DNA of 64,000 nucleotides from Chondrosia reniformis (GCA_947172415.1 OX359199.1:4890884-4954883); one strand, 5' to 3'; positions 11,747-25,600 are shown, counted from the first letter of the stretch. Translations and numbers: made by a program. The notes: generated by a model not told the origin, from the sequence alone.

Positions 11747-14700
11747 TCATTGAGCTTCAGTGTTTATCATTGTGTAAAGAGGATTATCAATCTCCTGACT
11801 TGCTTTCTTGTATAAGGGATTTCCCCCCTGCATAAGGTGTACATCATGAATAGAAACGTACATAATGGAAAACTGCTAAAAATAATTATTGCATTCAGAA
11901 TCAATAATATATATGAATTTTTTAGCAGAGTTCATAGTATGTATGTTAAACCTTAGCTTAGTCATTAGTACATGTTTTCTGTTACTAAACACACTCACAA
12001 CATAAAATTGTGTTCCTGCAACCTCTTTTTTGAAATGTTTATACTCTCGCCAATCCTATACAATCAGATCAGTACATAAAATTATAATTATAATAGATTA
12101 TCTTCATTAAGAAAGCCAAACAGAAATTACAATCTTACCAGATACATCAAGATTAACTTAGTGATGATAATAGTCAATATCCCAATGACCAGCATTCCAA
12201 CAACAATAGGAATAGCAATGATATAGGCTGGTGTATTTGCATTTACGTTTACAGCACAACCTGCAAGAAGATTATCATTACAGAATATCTGGAATATACA
12301 TACAGTATATGGAAGGGTCATGATAACCAATTTGTTTTAGTATATATATCCTTACTTCCTGGCGACTCTCGTACTAAGACAGTGTTTCTTTGGCTGCTGT
12401 CTTGTGGAACAAAGAAAAGAATATTACCATTGCAGTTATCTCCTTCAACATTAGCGATACAGGAAAATGTACCTACAGTAGATAGATATTAAAATGTGTT
12501 TATTAAAAGGTTCAACTAAAGATTAACTTTATAACTACATACTGTATGTACATATACAAAAGCAAGTAAATGTGTTAAGTCTAGAATTATTCACTTTCAT
12601 CCTCCTCAGCAGTTAGATCCCTGCCAATTAATGTGATATTTGGACAGGAGGCAGAACATTTGTTTGAAGTTATTACAACCTTTTCATTCACAACTGAAAC
12701 TAAACATGAAATACATTCTTCACTGAATAGTTGACAATTCTGTGAACTGCAGGACTGTTCAATAGAGAAAAGAGATGTATCTATTTTGTAAACCAATTAA
12801 TTAATAGTAGATTGATTGAGCAATGGATGGATGGGTGGTTGAATGCAAACAGATAAATAGATATAGGTGGATGGATGCATATGTATATTGTACATATTGT
12901 TGGAACATAAGGACAAATATATAGAATGGAATGAACTGATTACAGAAGGACTAACAGATGATCAATTATAAAACTTACACTTTCAGAATTACAAAGTTCA
13001 CAGAAGTCTCCAGTGAAGCCATTTTCACACACACATTGATTGCATTCACATTCACCAACACCATTACAAAGTCTCTGTTAAAGAAACCGAACTGAATTTA
13101 AGTCCTTGCCATTTTTCAATTTCAAAACATACATACATTTCCAATGTCACTTGGATCTTTACAGCTGTCAGTGTCGGGTGAACATTGACATAGTTCTCCA
13201 GTGTAGGGAAGACTGGACAGTGGAGAGATGTCACAAATGCACATCCCTGCACAGCCACATGTACCCTGACCTGAAGGAGAAGAAGGATAGAGCATGCTGA
13301 TCTGTAGCGACACATGTAGCAGACAGTTAAATGGCACTAATAATGTTCAAGTACCACTGCATCTTCTTCCTAATTCATCAATGGGACAATTGAAGTTGTT
13401 GCATTCACAAGCCCTTCCAAAGTAATATTCGTCCTCATTCTAAAGTGTACGCATATATAGGTACATTGTCAAGTACGTATATACTTTCTCTACTTATCTG
13501 TCATGTATTATTTAATGTACTTTGAAATCTACTGGAGTCAAATCTATGTATGTTCATGCAAAAAATATGGTGACTTACTAAACTATCACACAAGCACCTT
13601 CCACAAATGCATTCTCCTTTTCCAGAACATTCTAAATCATTAACTCCAACTCTGTTAGAAAGAAGATCAAGAAATTATTGCAATCCATTTTGTCTCTAAT
13701 GTGTGTTACATTTAGAGTTAGCTCTCTTACGGGCAATTTTGGTTGATTTCATTACCAGTAGAGTTACAAAAACAGTCTTTCCCAACTCTATAAGAATGCA
13801 AGACAAGCATATATACAATTACAATTTATATTATAATTCATGTAACAAGAGCAGGTATATACCTTCCAGTATCACACTGACACAATCCACAAGCTAATTT
13901 ACCACCTCCAAAACATATTTCAGGTCCTCTTGACTATACATAAACAGTTTAAGACAAGGATAAACATACTGTACATTACTAATACTCAAGATAAAAGAAT
14001 GAAATGCATAATTATGTTTCCTTATAGCAAGGTTTTATGTCGATATCAGTACATACAGTAACTGTCAATATGCACATACAGTGTATACGTTTTCAGTCAA
14101 AAAATAACAATATAAGGTTTGGCGCCCCAAAAATTGGAGCTATAAAAGATAACAAGGAAAATTCAGTATTCATATCATAATGATGAGTCTGTGTTGAAAC
14201 ATTAATTAAGCTTGTATATGTTACTGATATAATACAGTTATAAAATTTTTTCATAGTGGTGTAGGAATTATCTAATCAACTTACTACATTGTTGTCACAA
14301 CTGCAGTCCAGTAGTACATCAAGCAAAACTTCAACATTCCCAAAGAATACAACTCTAATATCTAACCTATAAAGGAGCATGTATACATGCTAGTATATAC
14401 GTATATTATGTATTTAGTATATGTACACATGCCCTGGCATTCAATTTCAACTAAAAAAAATTTATAGGTACATATATAGAGAGTTTCTGAAAGATTTCTG
14501 TAGATCACATAACCATACACAAGACTGTAAGTTCACTGAATATGTATACATATTAGAAACAAATTATGGTTGGTATATATATGTATGTACGTACATAGTG
14601 CAGCCACACATAGCCATGCACAGTATATATACACAATTAAGTGTGAATGTATATACTGTACGTATGTAAGTGTAATATAAACTAATTCTAACCTTTCAAG

Positions 14701-17700
14701 ATTAAGGATTTCTTTGGTAATTTCAGCAATTTCCAATGATACATTAAATTCAACCTAATGGATAGACAAATGAGTAATATGTATGTATAATATATTAATA
14801 ATATCTAGTATAATCCTTTTCGAACTATTTACTATACTATTTCACCTTTTCATTGATCTGTACATCTTCACAAATAGCAGGATCATTCTCGTTTGGCCTA
14901 TATCCATCCGTAACATTATATATATCGATAAGAAATTACAACCAACACTGCCAACAAAACACTCTTAATCTAACAACTCACGTTGGACAAGATGCTGCTT
15001 CAATATTAACCTTCAAACCGGGAACTGCATCTACACTAACCTGAACCCTTTGGGATATTTTCTACATTTAGTAAGAACTTATATTATAACTATTTATGAT
15101 ATACAAGTTAAATAAAACATTCAAAAAATAAAGTTAGAAATACGTACATACATAGGTATGACAGTGCATGCAACTGCAACTGACACATCTGGAAAAAGTA
15201 TTCGAATTTAAACAGGACAGTGATCATATGGTAAGGCTAACCATGTAGAAGTGGCATACTTAAAACTTTATCATACATATATACATCATCATTTCTATGT
15301 TTGGGTGCATCATCCCTACTTACACTATATATCATAATGAGCCCAAGAAGTGATACATATGATTAAGTTTCAATATACATACGTATGTCACTTCTGTATA
15401 GTTATCTGTATACATGTACGTATCTCTCATGATCACTATCTGCTATATATTCATTGTCGCAACACTGGCCATCCCTACTTCTAATAATTTCTATTTTTAA
15501 ATTTCTTTATATATTTAAATGAAGCCATGCATTTGGTAAGACATACGTACGTACGTATAGTCTATTAACATTATTTAAGGAATTCTTACTCTGTATTCAT
15601 CTTGAATAATTTGTACTATGTTGTCAGCATTACTAGACAGTGCTGCAGCAGTTGCTCCAGGTATCACTGCAGCCAATCTCTATACAAATACAAAGTATAC
15701 ATATAGCAAAGAGTGAAACTACAGAAACAGTATATAACTGCATGTTACAGTACTAATATTTATTACATTAAAAGATGGTTAATTGATAAGAAATTGAAAA
15801 TTGACCAAGATCCCATTAAGCCCATATAAAGACAAAATACTAACCCACAAGTGTAGTGTAATGCATACGTATGTTCTGACTATTACATAGTTATTACTTA
15901 GAATCAATACACTTAATTTAAGGATTTATATGCATGTTTCTTATAAATCAAATCTAAAGCAATAGCATACAATTTACTTGCAAACCTCATAAAGAGGCAA
16001 AACTCTGTTGGCACATAAGATAGGAATAATGTCATACTCAACCAGAAGAGAGTATATTTGAGACACGGACGGATAGTCCTATACATAGAGATGAAAACAC
16101 CTTTAAAAGTATATATCCATGCAGAAGTGTATAATACTCCTAGGTCTTAAGGCTTAGGAGAACACATAATTAAAAGAGAAGGTCGCTCTGTTTACAATGC
16201 TTGCTGAGAGTTCCAGGTCATAGTAAACAGGAGGAGTAGAGTCCTGAGGCATTAAGCATTCTCCCTGGTTAGGCCTCACAGCTCCTGCAAGCTACAAATA
16301 TAAGATTCATGTCTTAATGTTTGTGGTATATACTGTATATAGGACACAATTGCCTTACAATGCCATCATAACCAATATGGTATTCTGCATCAGTGATATA
16401 AACCAGAATATGCCTTGAGTTGTTTCTCCAGCCAATCAACTGTGTAATGCATATGTACGTACATAAAGGCACCAATATTTTGTTCATTTGTATCAAAGTC
16501 AAATGATACAATACGGAATATATGCATGTAATGCATAGAAATGTAAACACTATATAGTGCATAGTACTCTTATGAAAACTTTAAACAAATGTCAGTACTT
16601 CTATACTAATTCTATATAGTTATAGTACCTCTCTGCATTTAATAACTTGTAGTAAGCCATCAAATCCACCTTCAGGACGATCATTGTTGCCAAAGGTTCT
16701 CTCATCTTTTACAGCATTCTATAGCGGGACATAAAGGTAAATATAATTTGTCATACTATCTATTCATCAAACGCAAGTGATAATTTTTATTTACTGTAAA
16801 ATCATCTGCAGAATTTGTCATGCTTAGAATGTGCTTGAAGCTGTAACTTCCGCTAATTGGTCAACCGGAAATATAGACACAATTATATTGTATGTATATA
16901 TAATACATGTAAATAACAGCTTGATACAGTCTAATATTCTAACCTGACTCTGAGGAATGGATCAGTATATTTCTCAATAAATGAACCAAAGCCAATTCTG
17001 AAATCACCTGTAATAGATCCAATTGTATCAGCTACAAAACATTATATGTATATATATGTAAATCGATATCAGTGTTTATTTGATGAGTAATCATTACTGC
17101 TCGATCTTTACCAATGGTGTCAGCAAGATTCTTAACACTGTTTAAATCATCTCCCATTGATGCTGAGAAGTCCATTAGAAAGTACACATCTAAAGGATAA
17201 TCTCCAGCAGGTCTAACCTCGAGAGTGAATGATTCTGGACTGCCTGAAGAATAGAGAGAATCACATCTCACGATCATTTACATTATATTTGCACATGTAT
17301 ACACTTGATACTGTATGCATGGCTAGCTGAAAAGGTGCATGGATATGAAATGTACATTTTAATTCATTTCATTTTGACAGGTTATGGGTATCATAATAAT
17401 AAAAGTATTTAAAAATTTCTTGTATATTATTATACGTAATTTGGAATGAAGCACTGAACATAATATAGAGGTCCTTACCTGGTCTCAAATTAACCATTAC
17501 TTTTTGTGGGGACACCAATACAGTTTCTGAAAGTTCCAAGTTCTATAGAGAAGTTATTACCTTATTACTATCTTGTCGTATATACGTATACATGTACATA
17601 AATACGCAAATTGTTGGTGTTAAAAGGAAATAGGGTTGATAGATATTCAGGGCTGAGATTATTCATACAGGAAAAGACCTGTCTTGTAGTAGATGCAGCT

Positions 17701-19499
17701 GCTGTTGCTCAGGCAGAGTGGTCCATCCTAACTTCTTCCTTATGGCCATGGCTGAGGTCGTCCTAGATTCTTCAGCCTGGTCTCTCTTCTACGCATCTGT
17801 AGTAAACTGATTGAACATGCTGTATGGTCCCTTAATCAGGCCACTAGGCTTGAAAGGCTCCAGTCTATAGTTGCTAAACACGTCCTTGGGATCACCCTTG
17901 TGGAGAATTTTGACCCAGGATTGCTTCCAAGCGGTTGGAAAACAGCCAGAGGAGAAGGAGGCTAGTTATATTGTTCCATTGGATCTTGCATGTAGACCAG
18001 ACAATCATCATTCAAAACTTCTTGAAATAGGACAAAAGTCAGTTCCTTGGGTCGATGGCTCTTTGGACCGGTTTATTAATCCATGGTAGTGACTTTCTTC
18101 TAGTTCTTGTGGTTTTCCAGGGTGCATTCGAAGTGAAAAGATGCTGAAATGCAAACATCTTGTCATCAAGGGAATCAAAGACCTCATGAACAGACCAGCA
18201 AGGTCAGCAAGGAAAGCAAGTTTGTCAAAAGTTTTTGAAAGATTTTTTTCTAAGACAAGTGGCATTGGCTTTGGAATATATATTTCCATGATATATAGTT
18301 GAAGGAAAATCATGGAGTGATCAGATATAGAAATATCCGAAGTATCGGCAGGCACAGGTCAGAAACAAGGAAGGTTCCAGGAACGAGATTCATGAGTAGG
18401 AGCTGAGATAGGTTGCAACAAAGAATGTAATTGAATAAAATATAGAAGCCTATCTTTATGAAGATGGTTATCACTGGAAAGGTTTATGTTAAGGTCATCA
18501 CAGATAAGCACATGTTTTCTAAATAAATTATAAAAGTGTAGTCTGAAATTCAGAAAGGAGATGTTCAACAAAAGTGACAGAACAATTGGCTGGAAAGCAA
18601 AGAAGAGGAAAGGATACTCATAGTATGCCTATATAATTTCACCCCAAACGGACTCAGGAATGGAAGGATATATACAGGAAACATGCAACACCACCGGTAC
18701 CCATGACGGTTTCGGTCATGTGGCGGCTATATGTCTGAAATTCATAAATTTGAATTTCCGAATCAGTAGCTCATGATCTAGTTGGCTAACCTGAAGAGGT
18801 GTTACACTACCAACGGGATCTTCTATACGGGAATATTCGCAGCTATCCCGTTCTGACGCAGGGAGACAGCTAGCTCCTGAAGTGGTCTGTAAAAATGGGA
18901 ATTTATACGCGTCTTATAACGATTATAATAATATACCAACAGGGCTCGTCCTTGGCGTTAGAAGGTAAAGGAAAGCTTTGCTCCAAGTAATCTGTCGTTT
19001 AAATTACCCCACTTGTAAATATAACGGTTCATTTTATGCTATAATAATCCTTTACCTTCTTTAACGTCAAAACGAGCCCTGTTGGTGCAGCCTATATTTA
19101 AAGTCAAGCAAGTGTATACTTTCTGAAATACTAGCTAAAAAGGTCGCTTCCAAGTTACCACACGTTCCAAATAACCCCGTTTAGACCTTATAGGCCTATA
19201 AATATGTGTTTTCGCTCTTACATTGCCGCTGTAGCACCAAACACAACTTTGGGTGGACTGGATACAAGTGGAACAGTTAACTAGTCCTGAGCATCCGTTC
19301 ATTGATCCAACACTTTGGGCTATATATTATATGAAAAGAAAAGAACACTTTAATTAATTGGGTATATAGCTAATATAAGGCGTATAACGAAAATTATATA
19401 TATACATGACCGTTATATAAACTACAAATTTTGTATGCATGCTTACTAACCTGAAACAGTCAAGACGGCAATACATAAGAATATCAAGGGTCTCTTCAT
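11747..19499 (-). CDS. ITGB: Integrin beta subunit, tandem copy 1
   Basis: Cell-surface adhesion receptor subunit. Signal peptide exon 19499-19451 (MKRPLIFLCIAVLTVS); PSI exons 19319-19222 and 18886-18791; 17542-17479 with VSPQKVMVNLRP; beta-I start 17243-17112 with [16 protein letters not shown], where DxSxS is the MIDAS and the DD pair the ADMIDAS. Further beta-I exons lie near 16950-17030, 16797-16860, 16630-16720 (NNDRPEGGFDGLLQ, keeping the MIDAS Glu and N-x-D), 16355-16440, 16190-16290, 15986-16080 and 15592-15680. Smaller exons follow at about 15000, 14860, 14700 and 14300. Cys-rich I-EGF exons run 13935 to 12978, beta-tail exons 12760-12587 and 12475-12357, and the TM exon is near 12260-12130. 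The tail carries DWREYKHFKKEV, then [20 protein letters not shown], ending MINTEAQ at 11747. The tail after the second NPLY is shorter than in copies 2 and 3. Minor exon borders are approximate. Confidence 0.95.
15283..15362. repeat. Degenerate hairpin-element copy (integrin 1 intron)
   Basis: Contains a TTTCTATGTTTGGGTGCATC block followed by CATCCCTACTT and a decayed inverted second half. It resembles the cleaner hairpin at 42472-42560. Confidence 0.45.
17640..17990 (+). pseudogene. Decayed non-LTR retrotransposon fragment (RT C-terminal-like)
   Basis: One + frame reads IEHAVWSLNQATRLERLQS followed by VAKHVLGI. This resembles the post-palm region of CR1-like reverse transcriptases (pattern EYA-x-W ... 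LE-x-IQ-x-A-x-x-I). No full domain is present, and stops and frame breaks surround it. It sits in the intron between the second PSI exon and the next exon of integrin 1, head-to-head with the endonuclease fragment at 17990-18750. Confidence 0.4.
17990..18750 (-). pseudogene. Decayed non-LTR retrotransposon endonuclease (APE-type) fragment
   Basis: On the minus strand, VLICDDLNINLSSDNHLHK followed by LQPISAPTHES, then (after a frame break) DTSDISISDHSMIFLQL, matches the last motifs of AP-like endonucleases of non-LTR elements: the GDLN core, the T-H-x-S region and the final SDH. Several stops and shifts make it non-functional. It sits in the intron upstream of integrin 1 exon 4. Confidence 0.65.
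18936..19085. mobile_element. MITE with ~37-bp terminal inverted repeats (integrin 1 intron)
   Basis: The left arm begins CCAACAGGGCTCGTCCTTGG and the right arm ends AACGAGCCCTGTTGG. Taken as reverse complements, the arms agree over about 37 bp, ending in GAAGGTAAAGG. The total is 150 bp and no ORF is present. A target duplication is not obvious. It lies between the two PSI exons. Confidence 0.8.
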
Positions 19500-19890
19500 T
19501 ACAATTTCGCAGAAAATTATATATTAAGGCAATCACAAAGGAGGACCCACGTACTTTCTTGAAAATAATTTTGCCTGACAAGTTTTCAAAGAAACTGTTT
19601 ACAATTCACTCCAGCCAGCACGCGGGCTCAAAAGACGCGAACTTATATATATATACTAATCGCTAGCTTGTGGCAAGTCAATTTATATGTATACAACTTA
19701 GCAGGCTTCAGTTTTTATTTATGAGTAATCCAATTTATAAGAGACAATTTCCTATATAATGCATGCCCCATGTAACTGTACAGAAAATTTATCAACGTGA
19801 AAACGACAACAATTGGTTCACATGCACGATCAAATATTTAGTCAGCTGACATCAGTATTCTGTTCAAGAGAACCTGTGACACCACATGCA
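19500..19890. other. Upstream flank of integrin beta 1
   Basis: AT-rich sequence directly 5' of the integrin 1 signal-peptide exon, presumably containing its promoter. No gene was recognised before the retrotransposon remnant that follows. Confidence 0.5.
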
Positions 19891-21250
19891 TCTTCTCTAG
19901 TGCTCTTCCCACTCTTCCTTCATTGCAGGCACTATCTTATTCTTTTCTCTCATCTCCTGGAATCCTCCCACTATGTCCCTATGGCTTGCATCAACTCCTT
20001 CCTTTTCTCCACCAGCTAGTGATGGCCACCTGCCTGTTTCTACTCTTATAGCCCAGCAGTTCCCCCTCTTAATTAACTCTAATGATTGGGAGTATGACTG
20101 CAAAGCAAGGTGTGGGAGTACAGGAAGGAATAGAGCTTTGAATGTATCTTCCAGTTTCAGTCAACATATACACTTAACCTCCTCCAAGGACATCCTTCTT
20201 AAGTCTTCCATTCTCATATTTCGCCATTCAATCATCTTCCAACTCCTTCAGCCATCATAATTTGCCACTCATTCTTAGAACTTCTAGTGCTACCTATGTC
20301 ACTAGTCTGTCCTCACTCAACCTTAAGACCCTCCACCAGAATTCAATGCATCTCTTTTTGACTTCCCATTCTAATGGGGGTATCCCCATTTATTCAAACT
20401 GCATGCAAAGAAATCTGGTGTTGCCTACTCGCTCCCGGAAACATTCTTGCCACCCTTAACTGCACCTCTTCAACTACTCCTAACTTTCTGCCACAGCCCC
20501 ATATACTTTGGCTCCATTTATACAGAAGGACAGACTGCACCAGTGCTTTTAGTAGTTTAACAAATGTTTCTCCTTTGACCACCCCCATGCACGCTCATTC
20601 TACATCTTCTCAGTCATGCAGCCAGTGCTCTAGCACCAGCCTTAGCTCTCTCTCCTCCAACATTACTTAATACTGCAGGTGCTCTGTCAGACTACATCCT
20701 ATATAGATACTTGTAATGGTCCTATTGTTTCCTCATCAATGCTAAATTTCTCAACAGTTTTCTTCATCCCCTTCTTCCTCTGTCTGCATACAGCAAAGCG
20801 GATATTCTTTGCCTTCTATACATGACACCCATTCCCCTTGCTTTCATTTCTCCTACCATGCACATATATCAAAAATAGCAATACATCCTTAATTGTCTTA
20901 ATCCATTTGTTACACTAAAAGCATCACTACACTGCTCTCACACCTTCACCTCACAGCTCAGATTTGAGTATGCTGCCTTCAGAAAGCTTGTTAATCTCCC
21001 TCCCAGGCCCAGTCTCTCAGTTATGTAGTTTCCCCTATCCACTCTGTCATAGACCTTCTTGAAATCAAAAAACCAATACAGTAAACATCCCTCCTTTTGT
21101 CGTCATAATGTATACTACCCTAATAGGTTAAGTGTTAACATCAGGTCTCGGCACCCTCTCCCTTTCCTAAAACGGTCTTGCTCTTCTGCTAGTAGTTATC
21201 TCCCCTCCCCTACCTGTGTCAGTCTATTACACATTGTCTTATACACTGTA
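19890..21250 (-). pseudogene. Decayed non-LTR retrotransposon reverse transcriptase
   Basis: Minus-strand motifs occur in RT order. DRFRKGRGCRDLMLTLNL lies near 21180-21120 (finger). FDFKKVYDRVDRGNYITERL, then GLGGRLTSFLKAAYSNLSC, lie near 21070-20950 (palm region A). A corrupted YAD-type site lies near 20790. VQSVLLYKWSQSIWGCGRK with EVQLRVARMF lies near 20540-20440 (thumb/connection). Frames are broken repeatedly, so it is inactive. It occupies the gap between integrin copies 1 and 2. Confidence 0.8.
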
Positions 21251-21339
21251 TAGATACGTATATATATACCAGGGAGATACCTCAATACCTATATATACCA
21301 CATCTATATTCTATAATTAATGGCCTATATATAGGACAC

Positions 21340-21432
21340 CTATTGAGCTAGAGCTTTGGATTACAAGTCGTCTTTTTACTTTTCTGCTCCACTGAATCAG
21401 ATAGTGCTGTTTCTGGGTAATACTTCTTTACT
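21340..21432 (+). repeat. Dispersed repeat family copy, partial
   Basis: Shares GAGCTTTGGATTACAAG, CTGCTCCACTGAATCAGA and TGCTGTTTCTGGGTAAT with the family defined at 5333. Confidence 0.6.
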
Positions 21433-22651
21433 GCATGACCTTAGTTGTTTTGAAGTGTTTCCTTCAGAAATCACACATGCAATCATCCAAAACATGCATG
21501 GCGATAATGCATGGAAATGGTGATGATGGTGATATTAACAACAACAACAACGTTAACGACAACAATGAAATCTTTCCAATTATACTCTTATATACATAGC
21601 GTATATATAAATAATAATAAGCCATTATGAGTAGTGGGAATATTGGATGAAATGCATGCTTACGGTATCCATGCATGCACTATATATAATATAGTATATG
21701 GGTAAGCATACATTGCTTTTATCATGTACACCAACACATGTACATACATGTACAACTAACTTCTGTATTATAAATTCAAAGGACAGTTCCTATATATATA
21801 ATATATGTACTGAAAAGTACTAAAATATTTATAAGTGTGTTAAGATATATACATTGAAAATACTAATGTATAATAATGATAACTTAAAATTGAAATAGAT
21901 AAGTTTAAAAAAACAACTCTAAGTAGAGGAAATCCTATTATATTTAATAACACTGAATATATTTTCAACATTCAAGTTAGTCCTTTGCATATATTGGGAA
22001 ACCTTTGTTTTATGAAAACCTATTATATGCTTTGCTGGCCATGGCTTCCTTATTAATTATATATAGAGACGTTTCAGTGTATATACATATATACTAATGA
22101 AATTTGTTCAAATAACTAACACACTAAAGTGAGAGACTATATACATATGGATAAGCCCAGTTCATCACACCACATCAGTGCATTGAATGTATTTAAGCAT
22201 GCACAGTGCATGGCTTTCAATTCAAAGGAAGTCAGTGAAGAATTGCTGAATATTAGTTGGTTTGCTTCTGGCTCTCCTCAGCTTATTTTTTAACCTTAAG
22301 AATTGTCTTTGTTACAAAAAGTAGGAGTAGAAGTTTTCAATTTATTGAATTGATTATTTAAGAAGTCATTTGATATACATGTAGTACTGAAAATAGATAT
22401 ACAGTATATACATAATATGTACCAGAAGCAATAGTATAATATATATGTACGTACGTACGTATGTATGTATATTATAATATTTGAATTTACTATTACTTAT
22501 TATTATATGTACGTATGTACATAAATATATAATATAGTGCAGTCTATCTACTGTACTACATGGTGCATATGTATTGTTTATCTGAAGTATACACACTATA
22601 AAATCCTAGTGATTAATCACACATTTTTTGTTAGGCACAGTTCCCAGGAAC
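21433..22651. other. Intergenic region between integrin copies 1 and 2
   Basis: Highly AT-rich, with long ATATAT/GTACGTAC runs (for example 22449-22470). No exon or RNA gene was recognised. It contains the 3' flank of integrin 2. Confidence 0.5.
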
Positions 22652-25600
22652 CTAGGTATACTCATTATTAAATTTTAAAGCTGATTCCTTTTCTGGAGCT
22701 TCAGTAGGCATGAACAATGTGTAGAGAGGATTATTATGCTCCTGACTTGCTTTCTTGTATAATGGATTTCCCCCCTGCATAAGGTGAACATCATACAAGT
22801 CTGTGGAACATTGCTATTATTGCATTCAGAATCAATATCTGAAATTTTAAACATGTACGTATATACTGTATATATACAGCAGTTTAGAGTATGAAAAACC
22901 TTAGCTTAGTCATTAGTGTATGTTTAACACTCACAACATGAAATTTTACTCCTGCAACTTCTTTTTTGAAGTGTTTATACTCTCGCCAATCCTATACAAT
23001 CAGATCAGTACATAAAATTATAATTATAATAGATTATCTTCATTAAGAAAGCCAAACAGAAATTCCAATCTTACCTGGTACATCAAGATTAACTTAGTGA
23101 TGATAATAGTCAATATCCCAATAGCCAGTATTCCAACAACAATAGGAACAGCAATGGCATAGGCTGGTGTATTTGCATTTACATTTACAGCACAACCTAT
23201 TATCATTACAAGACCTCCAAGTTAAAGGTCATGTGTTAACAAATTTGTTTTAGTACATATTCTTACTTCCGGGTGACTCTCGTACTAAGACAGTGTTTCT
23301 TTGGCTGCTATCTTGTGGAACAAAGAAAAGAATGTCACTGCAGTTATCTCCTTCAACATTAGCGATACAGGAAAATGTACCTAGATACGTATACGTATGT
23401 ACATATGTACAAAACAATATGTATTCAAAGGTTCAGCGGAAAGGATATATGTGTATTATTCACTCTCATCCTCCTCAGCAGTTAGATCCCTGCCAATTAA
23501 TGTGATATTTGGACAGGAAGCTGAACAGTTGTTTGATATCATTACAACCTTTTCATTCACAACTGAAACTAAACATGAAATACATTCTTCACTGAATAGT
23601 TGACAATTCTGTGAACTACATGACTGTTCATTAGAGAAAAGAGATGTATATATTTTGTAAACCAATTAATTAATAGTAGATTGATTGAGAGATGGATAGA
23701 AGGGTGGTTGGATGCAAGCAGATGAATAGATATAGGTGGATGGATGCATATGTTGTCATATTGTTGGAACATATATATGGACAAATATATAGAATGGAAT
23801 GAACTGATAACAGAAGGACTAATAGATGATCAAGTATGACTTACACTCTCAGAATTACAAAGTTCACAGAAGTCTCCAGCAAAGCCATCTTCACACACAC
23901 ATTGATTACACTCACATTCACCAACACCATTACAAAGTCTCTGTTAAAGAAACCGAACTGAATTAAGTGCTTTACACTTGATACTTTAACTGCAATTTCA
24001 AAACACACATTTCCAATGTCACTTGGATCTTCACAGCTGTCAGTGTCGGGTGAACATTGACATAGTTCTCCAGTGTAGGGAAGACTGGACAGTGGAGAGA
24101 TGTCACAAATGCACATCCCTGCACAGCCACATGTACCCTGACCTGAAGGAGAAGAAGGATAGAGCATGCTGATCTGTAGTGACACATGTAACAGACAGTT
24201 AAATGGCACTAATAATGTTCAAGTACCACTGCATCTTCTTCCTAATGCATCAATGGGACAATTGAAGTTGTTGCATTCACAAGCCTTTCCAAAGTAATAT
24301 TCTTCCTCATTCTAAAGTATACATAAGCACAGGTGTTAAATGACAACAGTGTAACTTGGTGTTTATATTCACAGACACCCAGACAGTATATCCAATGAGT
24401 TTCATGCATGAAAATATTTGTCCCATCTTGATATTCTTATACTAGAATTTAATGTACATTTATAGTGATACAACCCTATCAAATATGGGCACATTGCATG
24501 TAGATATGCACTGTACATATAGACTAACTAACTATAGGCCAAAGTATACATATTTATGCACATTGACTTACTAAACTATCACACAAGCACTTTCCACAAA
24601 TGCATTCTCCTTTTCCAGAACATTCTAAATTATCAACTCCATCTCTGTTAGAAAGAAGATTATGAAATGGCAATACATATACGTATTGTCTCCTACTAAC
24701 ATGTTTTACATTTATATAGAGTTACATTTAGTATAATACTTACGGACAATCTTGGTTTATTTCAGAATCAGTTGAATTACAAAAGCAGTCTTTCCCAGCT
24801 CTATAAGGATACAAGACAAGCATATCATTATTTACATGTTATAAAGTACATCCATTAAGTGATGTTTGCATTTTAATTTATAAATTACTTTCTAGGGCAC
24901 TCTGTATCAAGTCTAAAAACAAAGATTATGCAATATAGGCTTAATATTTAGTTTTTGACAAAGACATAGAATATGAGTTATAGTCACAGCTGGTAAATTT
25001 TCATATAATCTAAAAATGAAAGTGCTACCAAAGGAATCTTTTTTCAGTCACAAATCATAAATTGTCCGAAAAAGGGAAAAAGAGGAACATTTCTTAACAA
25101 TTGCTACATGAAAATCAAATGCAAACCATTGAAAGTTGAAGTCATTGTTTTTTTCACTACAGTCACCAAACCATGTTGCAATTGTTATATTTCCCTCTTA
25201 TAAGTACCATGGCTACTGTGTATAAATTATCGAACAGTCTCTAATGTACGTATATATAATCAATGTAACAAGAGCAGGTACCTTCCAGTATCACACTGAC
25301 ACAATCCACAAGCTAATTCACCACCTCCAAAACATATTTCAGGTCCGCTTGACTACATGAATAGTTTAAATACTAAATATAAATCATTTATTATTCACAT
25401 CATGATGTATATTATAATGGTGAAGAAGACTAATGTTACGGATACCATTATAATGATGTAGGGTGGATGTAATCAACTTACTCCATTGTTGTCACAACTG
25501 CAGTCCAGTAGTGCATCAACCAAAACTTTAACATTCCCAAAGAATACAACTCTAACATCTAAGCTGTAATGAAGTACGTACGTACTGTATACAATATATA

